64,000 bases of DNA from Plecoglossus altivelis (GCA_036571765.1 BROE01000003.1:8801732-8865731), one strand, 5' to 3'; positions 24,201 to 38,663 are shown, numbered from the stretch's first letter. A program made the numbers and translations. Notes: generated from the sequence alone by a model not told the origin.

Positions 24201-25639
24201 TAAGGCTATCAATCATCTGTCATTAGCCTATGTATTAAGCTCTCCTTTCCGAAGTCAAGGCTTATCCCCAACACCTGAGACTGTAATGCTGGTTTATCTT
24301 GGTTGCCTTACAATAGCTACAGGTACACAGAGGTTATTAACCTTGGCTTTGTGTTATAGAAACAAATAACAGCATACATGAAATACAAATGTTTTTTCAC
24401 ATCAACTAATTTACTCAACAACGGACTGCACATGAGAATTAACCAAATCCGCTATACGATGTTTATGGCTTTGGGTAAGGAACTTTCTAAGATAGGTATG
24501 TATATTCTTTGAATGACAACGATGGGATTGTGATAATAAAAAAATTGCCAAAGCACATCACAACAGTTATAGAGAGAATCGTCTATCTTGAATGAGTCCC
24601 GACACTGTCATAGCCTTCACATTTTGCGCTTGTAAGTCAGTTTCACGATACAAGGAACGTCTCTTGGAAAGTCAGACAAGACAACTTTCCGAAATGCCTG
24701 CTGTTATACAATTCTCATAAAAGTTTTGCGGAAAAAGTACATTTCCATTACAGTTTAAACATTGAACCTAAATACAGCATTCCCTCCTTTGAATGACAAG
24801 GGAAGCCTATCAGTTATATTGACATTCGTTTCTAAAATCTACGTTCCACATTGACATATATTATGTGATACAATATTCTCACATACTACAAGTACAGTAA
24901 GAGGTTGCAAACCGTTCCTAAATTCACTCAACGTCTCCCTCTTGTGCTTTCTTCCTCGCACACTTACCAGTGTCCCTCTGTACAATATTGTTACTATTTT
25001 AGTTACTCACCTTTCCTCCCGAGTCCCTCGCTGTATATAGATACTCTATATCAGGGGATCCAATGGATACAGTGTGACATAAACGTAATTTCAGTCACAT
25101 TTACAAACAGACTGCTATTTTAGGGAGCTGACCAACTCTGAAGAGCCAGTCGCTTGTCAGTGTGAGACTCCTCCCCTTATCTGACGAAGACCAGACGAGG
25201 TACTGTAGAAAGAAACCTCCCACTTTCTCATCAGTATTAAAATTGTGGACAAAAAAACCCTGAACTTGCAGAGTTTACACATACCTGATATTAGAGTATA
25301 AGGTGTAGGCTTAATGTTGCGAGACACATATACCTGAGTGCAAGAATTGGTTTTATTATTGAGTCATTGTAGATCATCTATGCGTATGCGATTTGTTAAA
25401 AAGATAACTTTTTGACTCAGAATGCAGTAGTTAATAGAAATGGGTTAAACAGGTTGGTTATGCACAAAGCAGCTACCGCTGAAAGTACCACGATGTGGGC
25501 TGTATTTTGTAGAGAATGGCAAGCAGTAGACGAGTTAATATTGACTCACACAAAAATCTTTTATGTATTATTTAATGAGCGAATGCCCAATATTAAGGGG
25601 TATTCCAACAATTCAAAGTTTTGAATGATCACAATTTCC

Positions 25640-25910
25640 GAACTAGTTTACTTAAACCCAGATCCAATTGACGTCAGATATTTTAGACAGGCGCAAACGG
25701 ACGTAAGACACCCTCACTATCCAATTGAAATATTTAGCGCCTGGCAAGTAACCAATTACAGAAAGGAGGTGGGTTCAGTATAACTCGCATGTGGCAAATG
25801 CACGTGTAATTGCAGGATCTAAGGAAGAGGTGTGGCGCGGAGCTCAGACTGTTTTCACCGGGATTTAAAGAAACAGGTGCACCTAGAACGGCATTTGTAC
25901 GTCATCGTTG
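25640..25910. promoter_or_regulatory. promoter-like cluster: CCAAT boxes with a full CRE
   Basis: A consensus CRE palindrome TGACGTCA is at 25669-25676, directly preceded by CCAAT (25664). Two further CCAAT motifs lie near 25721 and 25750, and there are several CpGs in otherwise CpG-poor DNA, such as GGTGTGGCGCGGAGCTC near 25830. CCAAT plus CRE is a classic vertebrate promoter arrangement. It could be a start site for a mef2a 5' exon or an unrelated non-coding transcript. No open reading frame of note follows on either strand. Confidence 0.3.
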
Positions 25911-28900
25911 GCACAATCAGTAGCCTACTTCCAGCTTCTCATAACTCAAAAGTAATTGTCACCTATTACACATCAGTGTTACAGCAATTCTGAGACGACA
26001 TGTAGCCTAACACACCTTTGGTTATTTTTGCTGAAAATAAGGAGTAAGGGATACAGTTTAAGCTCCAGAGTTGTTCATCAGTAAGAGTTAGACAATCAAG
26101 TAAAACGCACAAAAACGCTGCGTCTAAATGATAAGTCCATGTACAGAACATGCCAGCATCTTGTTCAGTGCCTAATGCCAGCCATCAGTTGATACCTTCC
26201 TGAACACCCTTGACCTGTGTCTGACACAACACCTTGTGTCACTGAGAGTCTCACCTGGTTTGTGTTGTTGAAAAAATGCCTTCACACAGCCTGCTGATAA
26301 GGTCTTCAGTTTTGTTTGTTGTTGTTTTGTCTACAAGGATTCACTTTCTTTCACTTCTTCTGTCCTCTCCCTTTCTCTAATCTATCTGTCTCTTGTCCTT
26401 TCCTTCTGTCTCTGTGTCTTCCTGTCCCCTTCTTTACCTCAAAGCCAGACCAGCTGGCTTTGGATGCTTCCTTCTGGCCCCTGAGAGGCCTGACTTCACA
26501 CCCTCTGCCTCCACTCGTCCTTCGATCTTTCTGCCGGGAGGGAGTGGGGTGACAGCAGTTTGAAGGCTAGGACCCCAGATGGACAGAGACATGCCGGGCA
26601 TGCATTGTGTGACAGGACTTGGCTCTGGGGCTCTCTAGACCAGCCGCAGCTGCCAGTCATGGCTACAGAAGGTGTTGGAAGATTTTCTTTCTCTTGTTAT
26701 TATGATTAATTCAACTGTGAAGATGAGAGATACATTTGGTCCGTTTTCACAAGTTATGTTGTTATGATTGTCTCATCATTTATTATGATAATGATTTGTT
26801 ATACTCCAAAGCGGCCAGTTATATCAATGATTATGTGACAAAGACAGACATTGTAGTCACTTTGATTTAGAACCATGGTTGTTGCATTGTATATTTGCTT
26901 AGTTCATTTATTTATGTATGAAAATGAAAAGGCATAAACTACTTGACAATATTTGACGTTTAACTATTTTATTTCTACAAGTTGCATGAACACAAAGGAC
27001 AACAACTGGTACAACCAGAGCTTAGATGAGAGACAGCTGGCATTTCCAAGATGGCAGCAGACCAGGAATAGCTCCAAAGACACTATCCCTCCAATTAAAA
27101 AATGGAATGAGAAAAATATCCCTCATGCAATGGGCTTTATTAGAATCCAGAAGTCAAGTCTGATCTGATAATGATACTGAAGAAAAAATAGATGTTTATT
27201 TTGTAAATGGGGACTGCAGAAACAATTCCCTGTGTGACTTTTTCTCGCCCTATGTCTGGCCAGACAACTCTAAAATAAAAATTAATTATCTGAAGCTCAT
27301 TAAAAGCAACCCTCTAAAAAGCCCTTGACTCCCCTCCGCCATCTTTGGCCCTAGCTGGGTCCTCTCTCCATGCCCACTCATGAGGCACATCCTATCTACA
27401 AACCACAAACCTTCTCATGCTAAGTCAACATTATATAACTGTATATACATTTAGAGAAAACTAGCCAAACCATAGTTGAAAAAGCATTGAATATGATCGC
27501 ATAAAAATCCACACAACTGGTAAGAGTTTGATTTTATTGGATTTACAGTGTCAAACTGGTTTAGGAGAGAGTGCTAACATACAATCTTCTTGTGGACCGG
27601 AAGAAGCAGTACTGCCCTCTGGCAATCCTGTGCTTGACGATAACAAACAAAAGCTATTTTAATGCATATATCAGTTGCATTCCTTAAACATAGACAAACG
27701 TCATTGATAATGCATAAAAGAGACCGATAAAAAACATCACACATGCCAATGTTGACGATGTTTAAAGGGGCCATTTGAACAACATGAAGTTCTCTATGTA
27801 AATGCTGTAGCTCCACTTTAGACAACTGAGTGCAGGATTTAAAAATATCCAACGTCTCACAGTCTGGATCAGTTCTCTCATTACCGACTGTAATTAACAC
27901 TAACCAAGCTCCATCAGCTTGAAGCTGCATAGGGTAGCACACAGCTGTTAACATGGAGGTATGACATCTGCAATGAGAACCCTTTAATAACAAAGCGTTA
28001 TATTAGCTCCCGGGGGAAAAGGAAAAGAATCATACATGCTAATGTACATAGCCAGGGGTCTGAAGGTACAGTTGGTCTGAAGGTCATTTACAGTGCCTCT
28101 GCAAACATGCACTGTGGCAAGAAGATGTGTGTCACTCACAAATACATGTACATGCTATATTGCACATATGCCACCAACACCATCATTACCATCACCATTA
28201 ATTATAGGAAAACTCTAAGACTCAATGATCTGGTAAGCTGTGATATATTACTTTAATGATACAACACATTGAGCCTCTTGGAATAAAATGCAAATACTGA
28301 CTTTTGAGGTCTTCCAGTTTTACAACTCTGTTAGTCATGGAATAACTCATTGTTTTCCTTGTTGATTTAACATGTATTGAGTACATGCTGTATACTGTAG
28401 ATGCGGGTGGTACCTTGGATGACTGCAAATATAAATACTCTGAATACTTCTTAAGAGCAACTGCGGAGATATGCAAAGTGAGCTCTTTTTAATGAGGATT
28501 TTATCTCCCTTGAGATTTAAAATCCTCTGGGCTTCTTTTTGTGAACCCATCACTGTGCTCTGTACGTCGTGCTGTGGCTCCAGTCGTGTGTCTCCGCAAG
28601 GTGGAAGAGCCCACACACACAATTGCCGGTTTGTTTTTCATTGCCCCTTTGTCATACAGAGAAGGGAAAAAACAAACTAGAGAAGAGTTCTGCCGGTTAT
28701 AACTGTAATTACCTCCAACATTCAGAGACGCTAAAGTTCCATTTATAAAATGCAGAAGACATCGTGCTAAGCTCATTAAAAATTGAACAAGGTCAGAAAT
28801 GAAACTCCACTTCCCATTTTTCATTTAGTCCTTAATTTCAAGTATGATTTCATCAATCAATTGAAATGACTACCACATAAGTCACACTGACAATTTGTTG

Positions 28901-30401
28901 TCAGGTCATTTGAGAAAAATATCTGCAATAAACACCAATTAATGAATGAGAAGGGGGTTTCGTACCCACACATTACAAACCACAACAGATGTAATTATTG
29001 CAACTGTATCTTATTGAAATATGAATTACCAATCCATTGTTAATAGTTGTCTATCTTATTTTTTTAAAGCCTCTGGGATACTACAGATAATTGAGAACTC
29101 ACAAGCTGAGTTTAGTAAAATTGTTAAATGGAAACACCAAATCAGGATAATGTCTAATAGTGTCAAATGCACCTGAAGATGATTATTTTATTTATTATTA
29201 CTTTATTTGACTAAATACACCGTTTATGACAATTAATTCCATTGCACTTTAAGAACAACAATTATTTGCTGGCGTTAGCCCATTTCCTCTAATGATCAGC
29301 GTGCCCGTGTCTGCCATCATAAGGAGTCCGCAGGTGCCATCTCTCCCCATCACCACCAGTCTCATTGCTTAGACATGGTGAAGAGAAGCAGCATCTAGTC
29401 AGCCTGCCAACATGAATGTGAATGTGTGGGAGAGACCATTTTCATATCTTCCTTTAAACCATCCTATTTCTTCCTCTGGTATTTTAAGCTATGACATGCC
29501 ATCAAGCGATTTCTACTGTAATTCATTCTGGCAGATTGTATGGCTGAGAAAGAAAATATACTATATATCAGGGCTTCTGTGAACAGCAGTTGTAGTTTTT
29601 GACTGAAGGCCATTTTTGAAGAGTTTTCTAGATGTTGGGTTGCCAATACTGAACATCAATCGATTTATCTGTTAAAGGGCTTCACACTGATAATGTTTTT
29701 TGACATATGTAAACCATTGCTGTGGTTAAGCTATTGTGAACAGTTTTTTTCTGTTTCATGTTTGACAGTAAACATTTTCACACTTGACATTTTGTAATTA
29801 AATATTGCATTGAATGTCAAGTTCACATGTCCTCGTGCTGTTATGCGGATTAGAATATGGATGCTATTTGATTCCAACAAAACCCTCGGTCATGCAATCG
29901 AACATTCCCAGTTTTGCCCCAGCTGATGTGACTCATTTCCAGGCATACACCATCTAACCCTAATCCATGAAAGATCAGTTAGTATTCATGTCTTACAAAT
30001 GAGGTAAATCCTCAAATCTTTTTTGGCAAGCGCAATAGCGGGAGTTCGAAGCACATCATCCACTGTGAAAAGACTATCAGGCAACGGAAGGCTTTGTCTT
30101 CAGAAGACCAACAGAAAGACATTGCTATCATCTGCTTTCTTGTGATTTACTTATTTGTTTATGTATTTATTTGTGTAGTTATGTACACTTTCACTTGTTT
30201 CTCAAAGGTAAACAGAAGACAGACACAGGGGGATGTATTCAGTTTGCCAGGTAACAGGTAATAAATGTGCGCGTGGAACCTGCGCGTCACAGATTAAACG
30301 TGCTTTGTTTAGGATGATTTATGGATGAGATGCTGGACTGGGTGCACTTGGCAGAGCGTGGACCAGGTTTGGAAAGTTGCGGAAAAGGCAGTGAGGGTGT
30401 A

Positions 30402-30484
30402 GGGCGGGGATGTACTGGGGGAGGTGCCGGTGTGGGGCGTGGGGGGTGGGGTGGGGGGGGTGTGGGGGAGGTGGTCGAGGAGGA
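30402..30484 (+). other. G-rich tract with strong G-quadruplex pattern
   Basis: Many runs of three to seven Gs separated by one to six bases (for example GGGGCGTGGGGGGTGGGG around 30435-30452). This far exceeds the minimal G3-N(1-7) repeated four times pattern on the plus strand. Confidence 0.8.
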
Positions 30485-31499
30485 GGAAGGGGTGTCAGAT
30501 TTGTCTTACAGGAAGACTGATCTGTCCATGCTCTGAGGATGCCCACTGCAACATACACCTTGGCCATTAATCACACCTAGCCTTAGACTGCTGTGTGCTT
30601 TGTATTCGCTTCTGCTCAGACCAATGCTCGCTGTCACAAGGCTGGGGGTAGTCTCGCACACACTCACAAAGCCACAGTCGAGGAACCTGAATAGATTGAC
30701 TGAGCTTTCTCCAACCAGGAGGGTGTACAATGTGCATCCCCACAAAGCATTAGTTTAAATCTCTGCCAAAGAAACCCACGTTTTACACGCACAAAACTGT
30801 CTATCTCTTTGATCTTTTTAGAATTGTCATGCCAGGGAAGTAGGAAAATTATTGGTTAACATATTTTTCATAATACCCATGGGAAAACAATACATAGTCG
30901 ACAAATTGGAATCGTAGACTATTCAGTCAATTAAGCACGCTATCTCATGGGGACTATTTGTGAATTGAACAGTACGCATCGTTTTCTTAACTTCCTATTG
31001 GGTTCCTTGTCTTCTCTTCATTCTCTCCTTCAGGAAGGTGTCCTGGTTACACAGGATTAAGCTAATTCACTATATTCTTTGAGAGGAGGCTGAGTCAGCA
31101 GGTTGTCTAGCTAAAGACGTGTCAAATTATAAACCAAATACAATTGACCTCTGATGCTCCCGTTTTAGTGGATCACCAAACCTCCGGTTCCATCAGGCAG
31201 CTGTTGGGAACAGGCAGAGCTTTATCCTGTCAACTCTCACAGGGTTAAAGTGGGCCAAGTTCCCCTCACCTCCATTGGTAGTAAAAGTTTTAAAGATGAC
31301 GCATTGTGACAATGGTAGTGGTAGTGTGGAACTATACCATCGGAAAGAAGGTTTTTATTCATAGTAAAACTGTGCCTTGAGATTTCAGTGGTCACCCCCA
31401 GAGTCCTTCTCGGAGAGTCACAGTTTGTTTCATCGGAGCCTGACGAGGGAACAGGCTAATTGTAATAACATTTGAGAGCTCATGCATTGGTTTCTGAGA

Positions 31500-31593
31500 A
31501 GTGTGTGGTGTGTGTGGTGTGGGGGGGGGGTCTGGTGTGGGGTGAGTGGGTGGGGGGTAGGTGGCGGTTGGGTGGTGGCGGGGGAGGGGGCGA
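31500..31593 (+). other. (GT)n/G-rich tract with G-quadruplex pattern
   Basis: A GTGTGGT repeat passes into a G10 run and then GGGTGGGGGG-, GGTGGCGG- and GGGGGAGGGGG-type runs up to about 31590. Confidence 0.8.
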
Positions 31594-34180
31594 GCGAAGT
31601 GTTAGGCGTAAGGCTCTGACCTGAAGGACTGTGGAGAGCAGGACTGATAAAGAGCAAGGCAAATGGGTGCAGGAAGGAAGTGTTTAGACAATGGAAGGAA
31701 GCCAGTGGAGAAAGCAGGTAGATACTCCAAACTTAAAGGCTGCAAAGTTCAATTGCTCATTAAAAAATAATGTTTTTCATTCCTATATCATTGTTTGCCC
31801 TTCATTTATTTTGTCCTGGAAATGTTCATGACCCAGTGTGTAAAGCAAACCTCAGACTTTCACATCAATATGAAACAGACCCAACCTTTAACTTCAGTCT
31901 TGGAATCCAACCAAGTCTAAATATCAGTGACCATGGAGTTTCATGAAACTGAGAACATTAGCACGCCAGCACATTCATGTTTTCTATTTGCCATGCACTG
32001 CAGGCATCTTATAAACAGTTCATCTTTGAATGTAATCGTAGTTAGTCAGGAAAAAAAATATATAATGATCTGTGAAAACGGAACTTAAGTGCACAAAGAG
32101 GTTCTTTCAGCCTGGACAGGCAGATGTGTAAGTATATGTATAATTCACTGTTTAAAATTCATTGCATTTGGTACACCCTCTCTGTTTGTTTATCATAACA
32201 TCCAGGCCAAATAGTCTTAATGTGTGCCTTAGCAAATATTTGCAGCACTATATCAAATTCAAAAATCTAATTAAAGATATCAGACAGGCCAAATGGGGTT
32301 GCATGTAAAATAGCAACGTTCTACCCACTGTCTGGTATTGCACACAGACAAGGTCTTATCACAGGACCACTTGGAGTGTTTGCACACAGAGTTTAGCAGC
32401 TTCTAGTCTCAAATAGATCACATTGTGATGTATTAAGAGCTTGAACAAAATCAGTCTCTCACCGGCATGCAGAGTCTAGAGCCAGGATGTTCATATTCAT
32501 ACAACATTGACTTAATGCCCAATGCGTTTAAACAGATTGGAGCGTACATTTGTTACGAGAGATACAAAGGACGGACTTACAGTCCCGCAGAAGAATGGAG
32601 ATGTCATGGTGGCGCTCAAGACGGAAGTGGGATAAACTCTCGCTCGCTCGCTCTCTCTGAGGTCGGCTCACCATCCCTCTCTCCATAGCTCGAGGTAACA
32701 AGGAAAGAGAGATCGGACACGCCAAAAGAAAACACGATTGACACAGACTGCCCAGGCAGAGACAGGGCTGAGGTTCCCGGCAACCGCAAACACAATAACC
32801 CATTTGCAACAGTGAATGTCATGCCTCAGATCATGAAAGCCTTTATATTGAGCCGACTTTGTCCACATGTCGCATAAATGGTACTTTACAGTCTACGAGA
32901 GCAAACTAGCTTTTTGTTTTTGTTTTCTTGCTTTAAACCTCAGTCGCCGTGCAATTACTGATGAGCTCTATTTGACCAGCATAATGGGATCCCAGAGGAT
33001 CCTTCAGTACAGCAGTTCACAACAGTTTACTAAAACAAGTTCAATTCAGAAATGTGGTAATAACACGTTTTATATGAAACAATTTCCCATTAAAAACCCG
33101 TATCCCGTAAATTGACAGCCAGAACATTACTTCTCCTAGCCCAATGTACTGGAAGCGTGGCTGGCAAGCTATTTCGGGTGCTTTGCATGTCCCATTGTCT
33201 ATTACAAAAAATGGAGAATATTTTTTGGCGGGTGGGGGGGGGCATGCTGGGAATTCCTTCTGTTTTCCCATGTTCTTGACCCCTCCCACCTCTCATTGTG
33301 TTGTACAGAGGGGCTGAGGCCAGAGGAGCCCGGTGGCTCTGCCAGGCTGACAGATTGGCCCTCGGTGCCCTCTGCTGCCCCTCCTGCTCTGCGGCTCTAT
33401 TGTCCTGCCTGCTTGGGCCCCGCCATGGGGCACACCTCACCATTGTGTCTTCTGACAGACCACCAACCTGATAGCAGGCGACAGAAGCCTGACGCCTTCT
33501 CCCCCGGACTGGCCATGCACAAAAGCATGAGCTTGTACAGGCTGTTGAATGAACAAGCAACGTGCTTCAAGGAAGCCGTCCGATTCCGTCAACAGCTTGG
33601 CAGCAAGGCTGGGTTTTTAAGGCGATGAGGCCAGACAGGTGAACTCTGCTTATGTGACGATAGCTACTGCTCAAATATCTGCTGATTCTATGATGGACTG
33701 GGCGCTCACAATCACAAGACATGCATGTGAGATGTAATCCAACTGTGCCCAGAAGAGATTAGGCCACATGTATATGCCCGGGGTGTTCTGTGGGAAGGCA
33801 CATGTCCCCACATGCCTTCAAACCACTTATGAGAACAAACACTGCCATCTCAGTCACATTTGGATCTCTCAGGGACCACAGAGTCGCTTCCCCACATGTA
33901 GGGGAGCTGCGAGGAAGCTGAACGAAGCAGCGACAGGATGGAGGGATGTGTCATGTTAATGCTGGACCTGACTGAGCAGGGATACTGTTGTGTTACACCA
34001 AGGAATTGTCTCCTTTTATCTAACATACAGAATAATGAGTTATTTGGGCTGCAGGGGGTAGAGGAGTGTTTTCTCTGGAGAATCCCCTCTGAATAAGGGC
34101 TAGGTTTTAAAATACACAAATGTACTCAACAAAAAGCAGCCGTGATTACGTATGCAGATGGCAGTTATGAATGAGATGAA

Positions 34181-34181
34181 G

Positions 34182-34212
<31 letters not shown>

Positions 34213-34214
34213 GA
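34181..34214. repeat. (GAAA)n microsatellite
   Basis: About eight GAAA units with GA at the flanks. Confidence 0.95.
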
Positions 34215-35275
34215 GACTGAGGGAGAGATGGAAAGACATGAAAGAGAGAATGACATTATGGAGGAGTAATGTCTCAACGTTAAGCTGTAAAGATACGTTA
34301 CTAAACAGGTCATACTGCCTCAACAGTCAGGAGAGACACGAGAGGTAGCTTGAAACACAACTGAATCCATCTCTCAGTCTAGATCTTAGAAATGCATCGT
34401 GTTATACTTTTATTCCGACTCAAATGTTGAAAGGCCCGGATGTTGTGAATTAACACACTACACTAATCAACGTTATCTCTGCGGAGTGTATCTGTTCCGT
34501 TCTAAGCCGTTTCATCAGACAGCATAGGTATCAAGGCTGTAGTTTCAGTTTCCTGTGGTTTTCTCCCCCCAACGACGACTACGCTGTGCTGCATCCCAGG
34601 TGAGTCCCCGGGTGACAGAGTGACAAATGGCTGTGGTGCCTCTTGCTCAAAGTGCAGGAATCATTGTCAGTCAGTGAAGGGGACAGGATTAATGATCCCA
34701 ATCCAGTGGCAAAGGGTAATCATGGGAGATTAAGGAAGAGACCTCCTTCAGACTCACTGGGAAGTCAGCGTAGCTCAGTTACCTGGCCCAAGAGGACAAC
34801 ATTTCCCACTTGGGGGAAAACACTGATCCCCTCTGAAGTGGTTCTCTGATACAGTTTGGAATTGCGTCCTGTTCTTATACAGGAGAAACAAGATCCTCTA
34901 AAGTCAGGTCCTTGTGTCTGTGAGTCTACCAACTGAGCACTGGGTTCATTTATGGGTAGGCAATGGGAGATTCTTCCTGAGCCATGTGAAAATCCATTAA
35001 CCGCTTTTCCCTATGAAAGTGTTGGATCTCGTGGAGGTGGTGTAAACAATGTCAACAATGGAGCAGATTCGTGTTCCAACCAGCTGTGCTCTGTTCCCCA
35101 GTTAGGATTAGCAGGAGGAGCTGAGGACAATGACAGACTCACTGTGATCAGGCGTCTACATAAGTAATCAGCCAGGCAGGAACACTTCATCCTCCCTTTG
35201 CAATCAGGGAAAGCCTGAGATGCCTGCTTTCCTACAAATGGCACGGATCCATTATAGCAAAGCTGAAGGGCCCGC

Positions 35276-35325
35276 ACATCGTAACAACGCGATGTAACAA
35301 CGCGATGTAACAACGCATCGTAACA
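35276..35325. repeat. short tandem repeat, unit of about 15 bp
   Basis: Three to four adjacent copies of a unit containing GATGTAACAACGC; the last copy is changed to CATCGTAACA. Confidence 0.85.
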
Positions 35326-35982
35326 GAACAAGTTCACGCTGAAGACAGAAGACGACCAAGAAGATCAAAGAAACCAAGCCCTGGGGACGTGAAGGAGGGA
35401 GTTGAAAAAGGAGGGAGAGAAAAGGGAGAAGGCGAGAGAGGGCGGGAGCTCGAGCCTGACCAGAGGGAAAGAAGGCATGCAGCGCTTGGCAGGAGTTCTG
35501 CTTTCAACAGCAGCTGTGGCCCAAGCTTCATATCTTAAGGTGGTGCCTCTCTACCCCACCACCCTATCTCCTGCTCTCATGTTCTCAATCAGAGAGGACC
35601 ATAAATTATTGTCAGCGGTAATCACAGCTGTCCACCAGGGCTGTGCCGAGGGCACCCAGCTTGTCCGACTGCATATACTCACATTTTCCTGGCACCGCAT
35701 ATCCAGGCAGTGGGCCGGACCTGCCTCTGGGCCGAGCCAGCAGCACAATGCTCCAGAAACGCAGCCTCTCGGAGGACCAAGAGCTAATGAAAGTGATTAA
35801 CCTGTCTGTATCTGTTCTGTACAGCACCATTAAACTCATTACATCAGTGCCGCAGACCGTGTTGGTATAGAACATTCTGGAGTTGGAGAAGGTTCGCTTT
35901 TGTTGTACGCAGAAGGGAAACTGAGGTTAGTCACATCAATTGTTCGGGTCCCTGTGTATGTGTGTGCGCACGCATGTGTGTT

Positions 35983-36001
35983 TGTGTGTGTGTGTGTGTG
36001 T
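35983..36001. repeat. (TG)n microsatellite
   Basis: About nine uninterrupted TG units, within a longer TG-rich stretch from 35952. Confidence 0.95.
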
Positions 36002-38663
36002 TTGCTAGTATGTGTGTAGTATTGGTTAATTGAACCAAGTTGAAACTCAGGCCAAACAAACAACTGCGATGTTGACTGAAGTTGTTTGGACATGTGATTT
36101 GTACAGCAAATACAAATAAATATATGAATGTGTTTGCACCAAGAGGAATATCAATAGCATTCCCCAACTAGCATTGTGCCCATGGACAATGCACCAGTGT
36201 TTTGAGAAAAAGCAGCAATATGATTAATAGAAACCTTTTCTGTCACTGAACATTTGATTGCTCCCAACACCATGAAATGCAACATGGGAACCAAAGAGTC
36301 CAGGATAGGTGTACTATCGTGAGGATGCCGTCAAGAAAAGAAAAAGCACGTGTTAGTTTGCTAGCCAGCCACATGATTAATTTAAACATATTACCAGCTT
36401 ATATGCACAAAAAAGAGCACAAGAGAACGCAAATCACCTGTTTGACTAGAAAATCTTTCAACCAGTCACAGTCTGAATTAAAGACCATTTTAATAGAGCT
36501 GACGGACGATTGGCTGAGCGGCACAAGCGACGGAGGTATGGCTCACTCACACAGGCACGGTACTAGCCCTTTTAATAAGGCTGACTCTCCAGTCTTCTTC
36601 CCTTGACTCTTTCCCTTGGACTCATCTGGCTGGCTCTGCTGGCTTGCCGCCCAGGTAATCGTAGATGGCTCTGTGTTTTTCAGGACAGTGCCGTTCTTTC
36701 GCAGTGCAAACTCTCAGCACGGGGTGGCACACCCACCTCTGGCAAGACGCTGCTGTCAGAGGAGATCAGCCAAGAGCCGCCTTCCCTTTCAATTAGCCCT
36801 CGTCTGTCTGAGAAGACCCAGCAGCAGCAGCCGAAGAGCCTGGCCGCCCCGACCACCACCCGCCAAGGAACAGTAAGGAGAGCAGGTGGGAGGAGAGAGG
36901 GAGAGAGAGAGGTAGGGAAATAAGCCCCCGAAACTCCATACAGGGACTGAAATACCCTTCACTGCTGTGCTCCTAAGTCCCTCCGTAGCGCAAAGAGGCC
37001 CTGCCACGGCACGTCACGGTAAACACAGCGCCATGGAAACATCGCCGGCTTGGCAGCGAAACGCGCAATAAGATATGGCACCGATGAGGCTTTTAATTCC
37101 CCGAATGACTGTATCTCCTCGTGTGTACTTCAGAGACCGGGGATGAAGGGGAGAGAGTGCAGGGAGAGCAGAAAGAACGCAAGTCCTTCTGCTGAAATAA
37201 CCCTCCCACATCACCGGCAATAACAACCAGGAAAAAAACAACACAACTACGTTGATCTACATTGCACTAATCAAGGGGACAAATTAGGGGCTGTGTGCCA
37301 GGCATGTAACAACATGTACCGTGGGTGGGAGGGAGGGGGACAGAGGAGACGGTGGGGGTAGGCAGGATGTGGCTGGAGAAGGGCTGCTGCAACGGAACGT
37401 GGGGGAGGGTGGCAGCCATGCCTCTGGGTTGTTGGATACGAATGCCACATCCAGGTGGGATTAGAGGAGCTGCATTCCAGACAGGGAACCAGCCAGCCAG
37501 CCAACCAACCAGCCAATGGGCACTCCCCTTCTCAGAGCAGGAAGACTCCCAGAGTACGGAGAGCCTGGGGTGAAGGATAGTAAACATGGGCAGCTGGAGC
37601 TCAGGCAGGATAGTCCCAAGGGTACTGACAAGGAACAGGAAGTACACTGGGAGTACACTGCCTTCCCTCAGGCGCCCCTACCTCTAGTGGCGTCCACTCT
37701 CCGTGCTCAACTAATAGTTGTCTACGGCACCTGAAAAGCAGCACGTATTTGGGCCCTCACAGTCAAGCCTGGAAATTAATGACATACCGCTGAGTTTGAA
37801 TATGTGCCATGGCTATATCTGACATTAGGATGATTTGAGTCACCTGTGGAGAGACAGAAGCATTTCCACGTCCCACTGGTGAGGCACCTTCATGAAATTC
37901 CTCATGGAATATGAAAAACCTTCATCCAGAATGGAGGGGCAGACCAGCATTGAAGCTCAGCGTAGCTCAACCCAGAACAATTGTCTCAGCCTCTCCATCC
38001 TATTTCTCCTGTTCCCTTCCTCCACGTCAATCAGCTTTTGCGACAAAACAGACTAAACTAAACCATTAGAAATCCCAGGCATTGGTATGCAGCACCAATT
38101 AGTTTTCCGAAAACCCCTTTTTTCTCCCTCCTGAGCAGCAAAAGAGGATGTGTTCCAATGTAATGAGGCCTGTGTGTTTGGACTGTGGTTGGAGGTCGGC
38201 TCAAACCGCAGCACCAATTCATCTGGCAGCACACCGGACCAGCCATCCAAGAGCTAGAGAACACTGGAGTTCACGCTGACTTGTGAACAGGTTGACAGTC
38301 GGCTGTAGGTAATAACGGATTCTTCAGTTCCCTGAAGTGAAAGAAAAGTGGTTGAGGGGAAAAAAAATGATTTCGTGAACTGAAAGTGGGAGAGGGAGGT
38401 TTTGAAACTTAACCATATTTGGATACAGGGAAGCCCTGGTGGCAGAAGGTTCAAAACAGGACAGAGGTGTCAATGAATAGGAGGCTTCCTTCCAGTGCTC
38501 CTGTGCCTTCCGTGAATGTGACATAATTAAAGCTGGTCAGACAAATACTGGAGTATCCCAGAACCCTGCTCACTGTCAAGGCATGCCTAACTCTGCCAAG
38601 GTATACCTCCTGTTTTGCCCCCTAAGTCCATATGCATCCTGTTGAAACCATCTGCCACAACAT

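Larger units (their letters stand above)
9741..25630. other. non-coding DNA upstream of the mef2a start codon
   Basis: No exon or RNA gene can be supported here. It is probably a 5'UTR intron or 5' flank of mef2a. The GC-richer part at 12180-12850 carries overlapping open frames on both strands (longest 174 codons) without any recognised domain. Simple repeats are at 13527-13596, 13694-13763, 14973-15023, 15720-15820 and 18186-18280. From about 19 to 25.6 kb the DNA is AT-rich with little internal structure apart from short repeats such as CATGGTAA three times near 22221-22243. Confidence 0.6.

Noticed and set aside
27574..27993. 139-codon minus-strand frame of normal complexity
   Set aside because: I see no domain, no partner exons and no promoter context. 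Length is within chance expectation.
33090..33560. 156-codon minus-strand frame overlapping a 110-codon plus-strand frame
   Set aside because: No known motif; both strands are open, typical of a chance stop-poor stretch.
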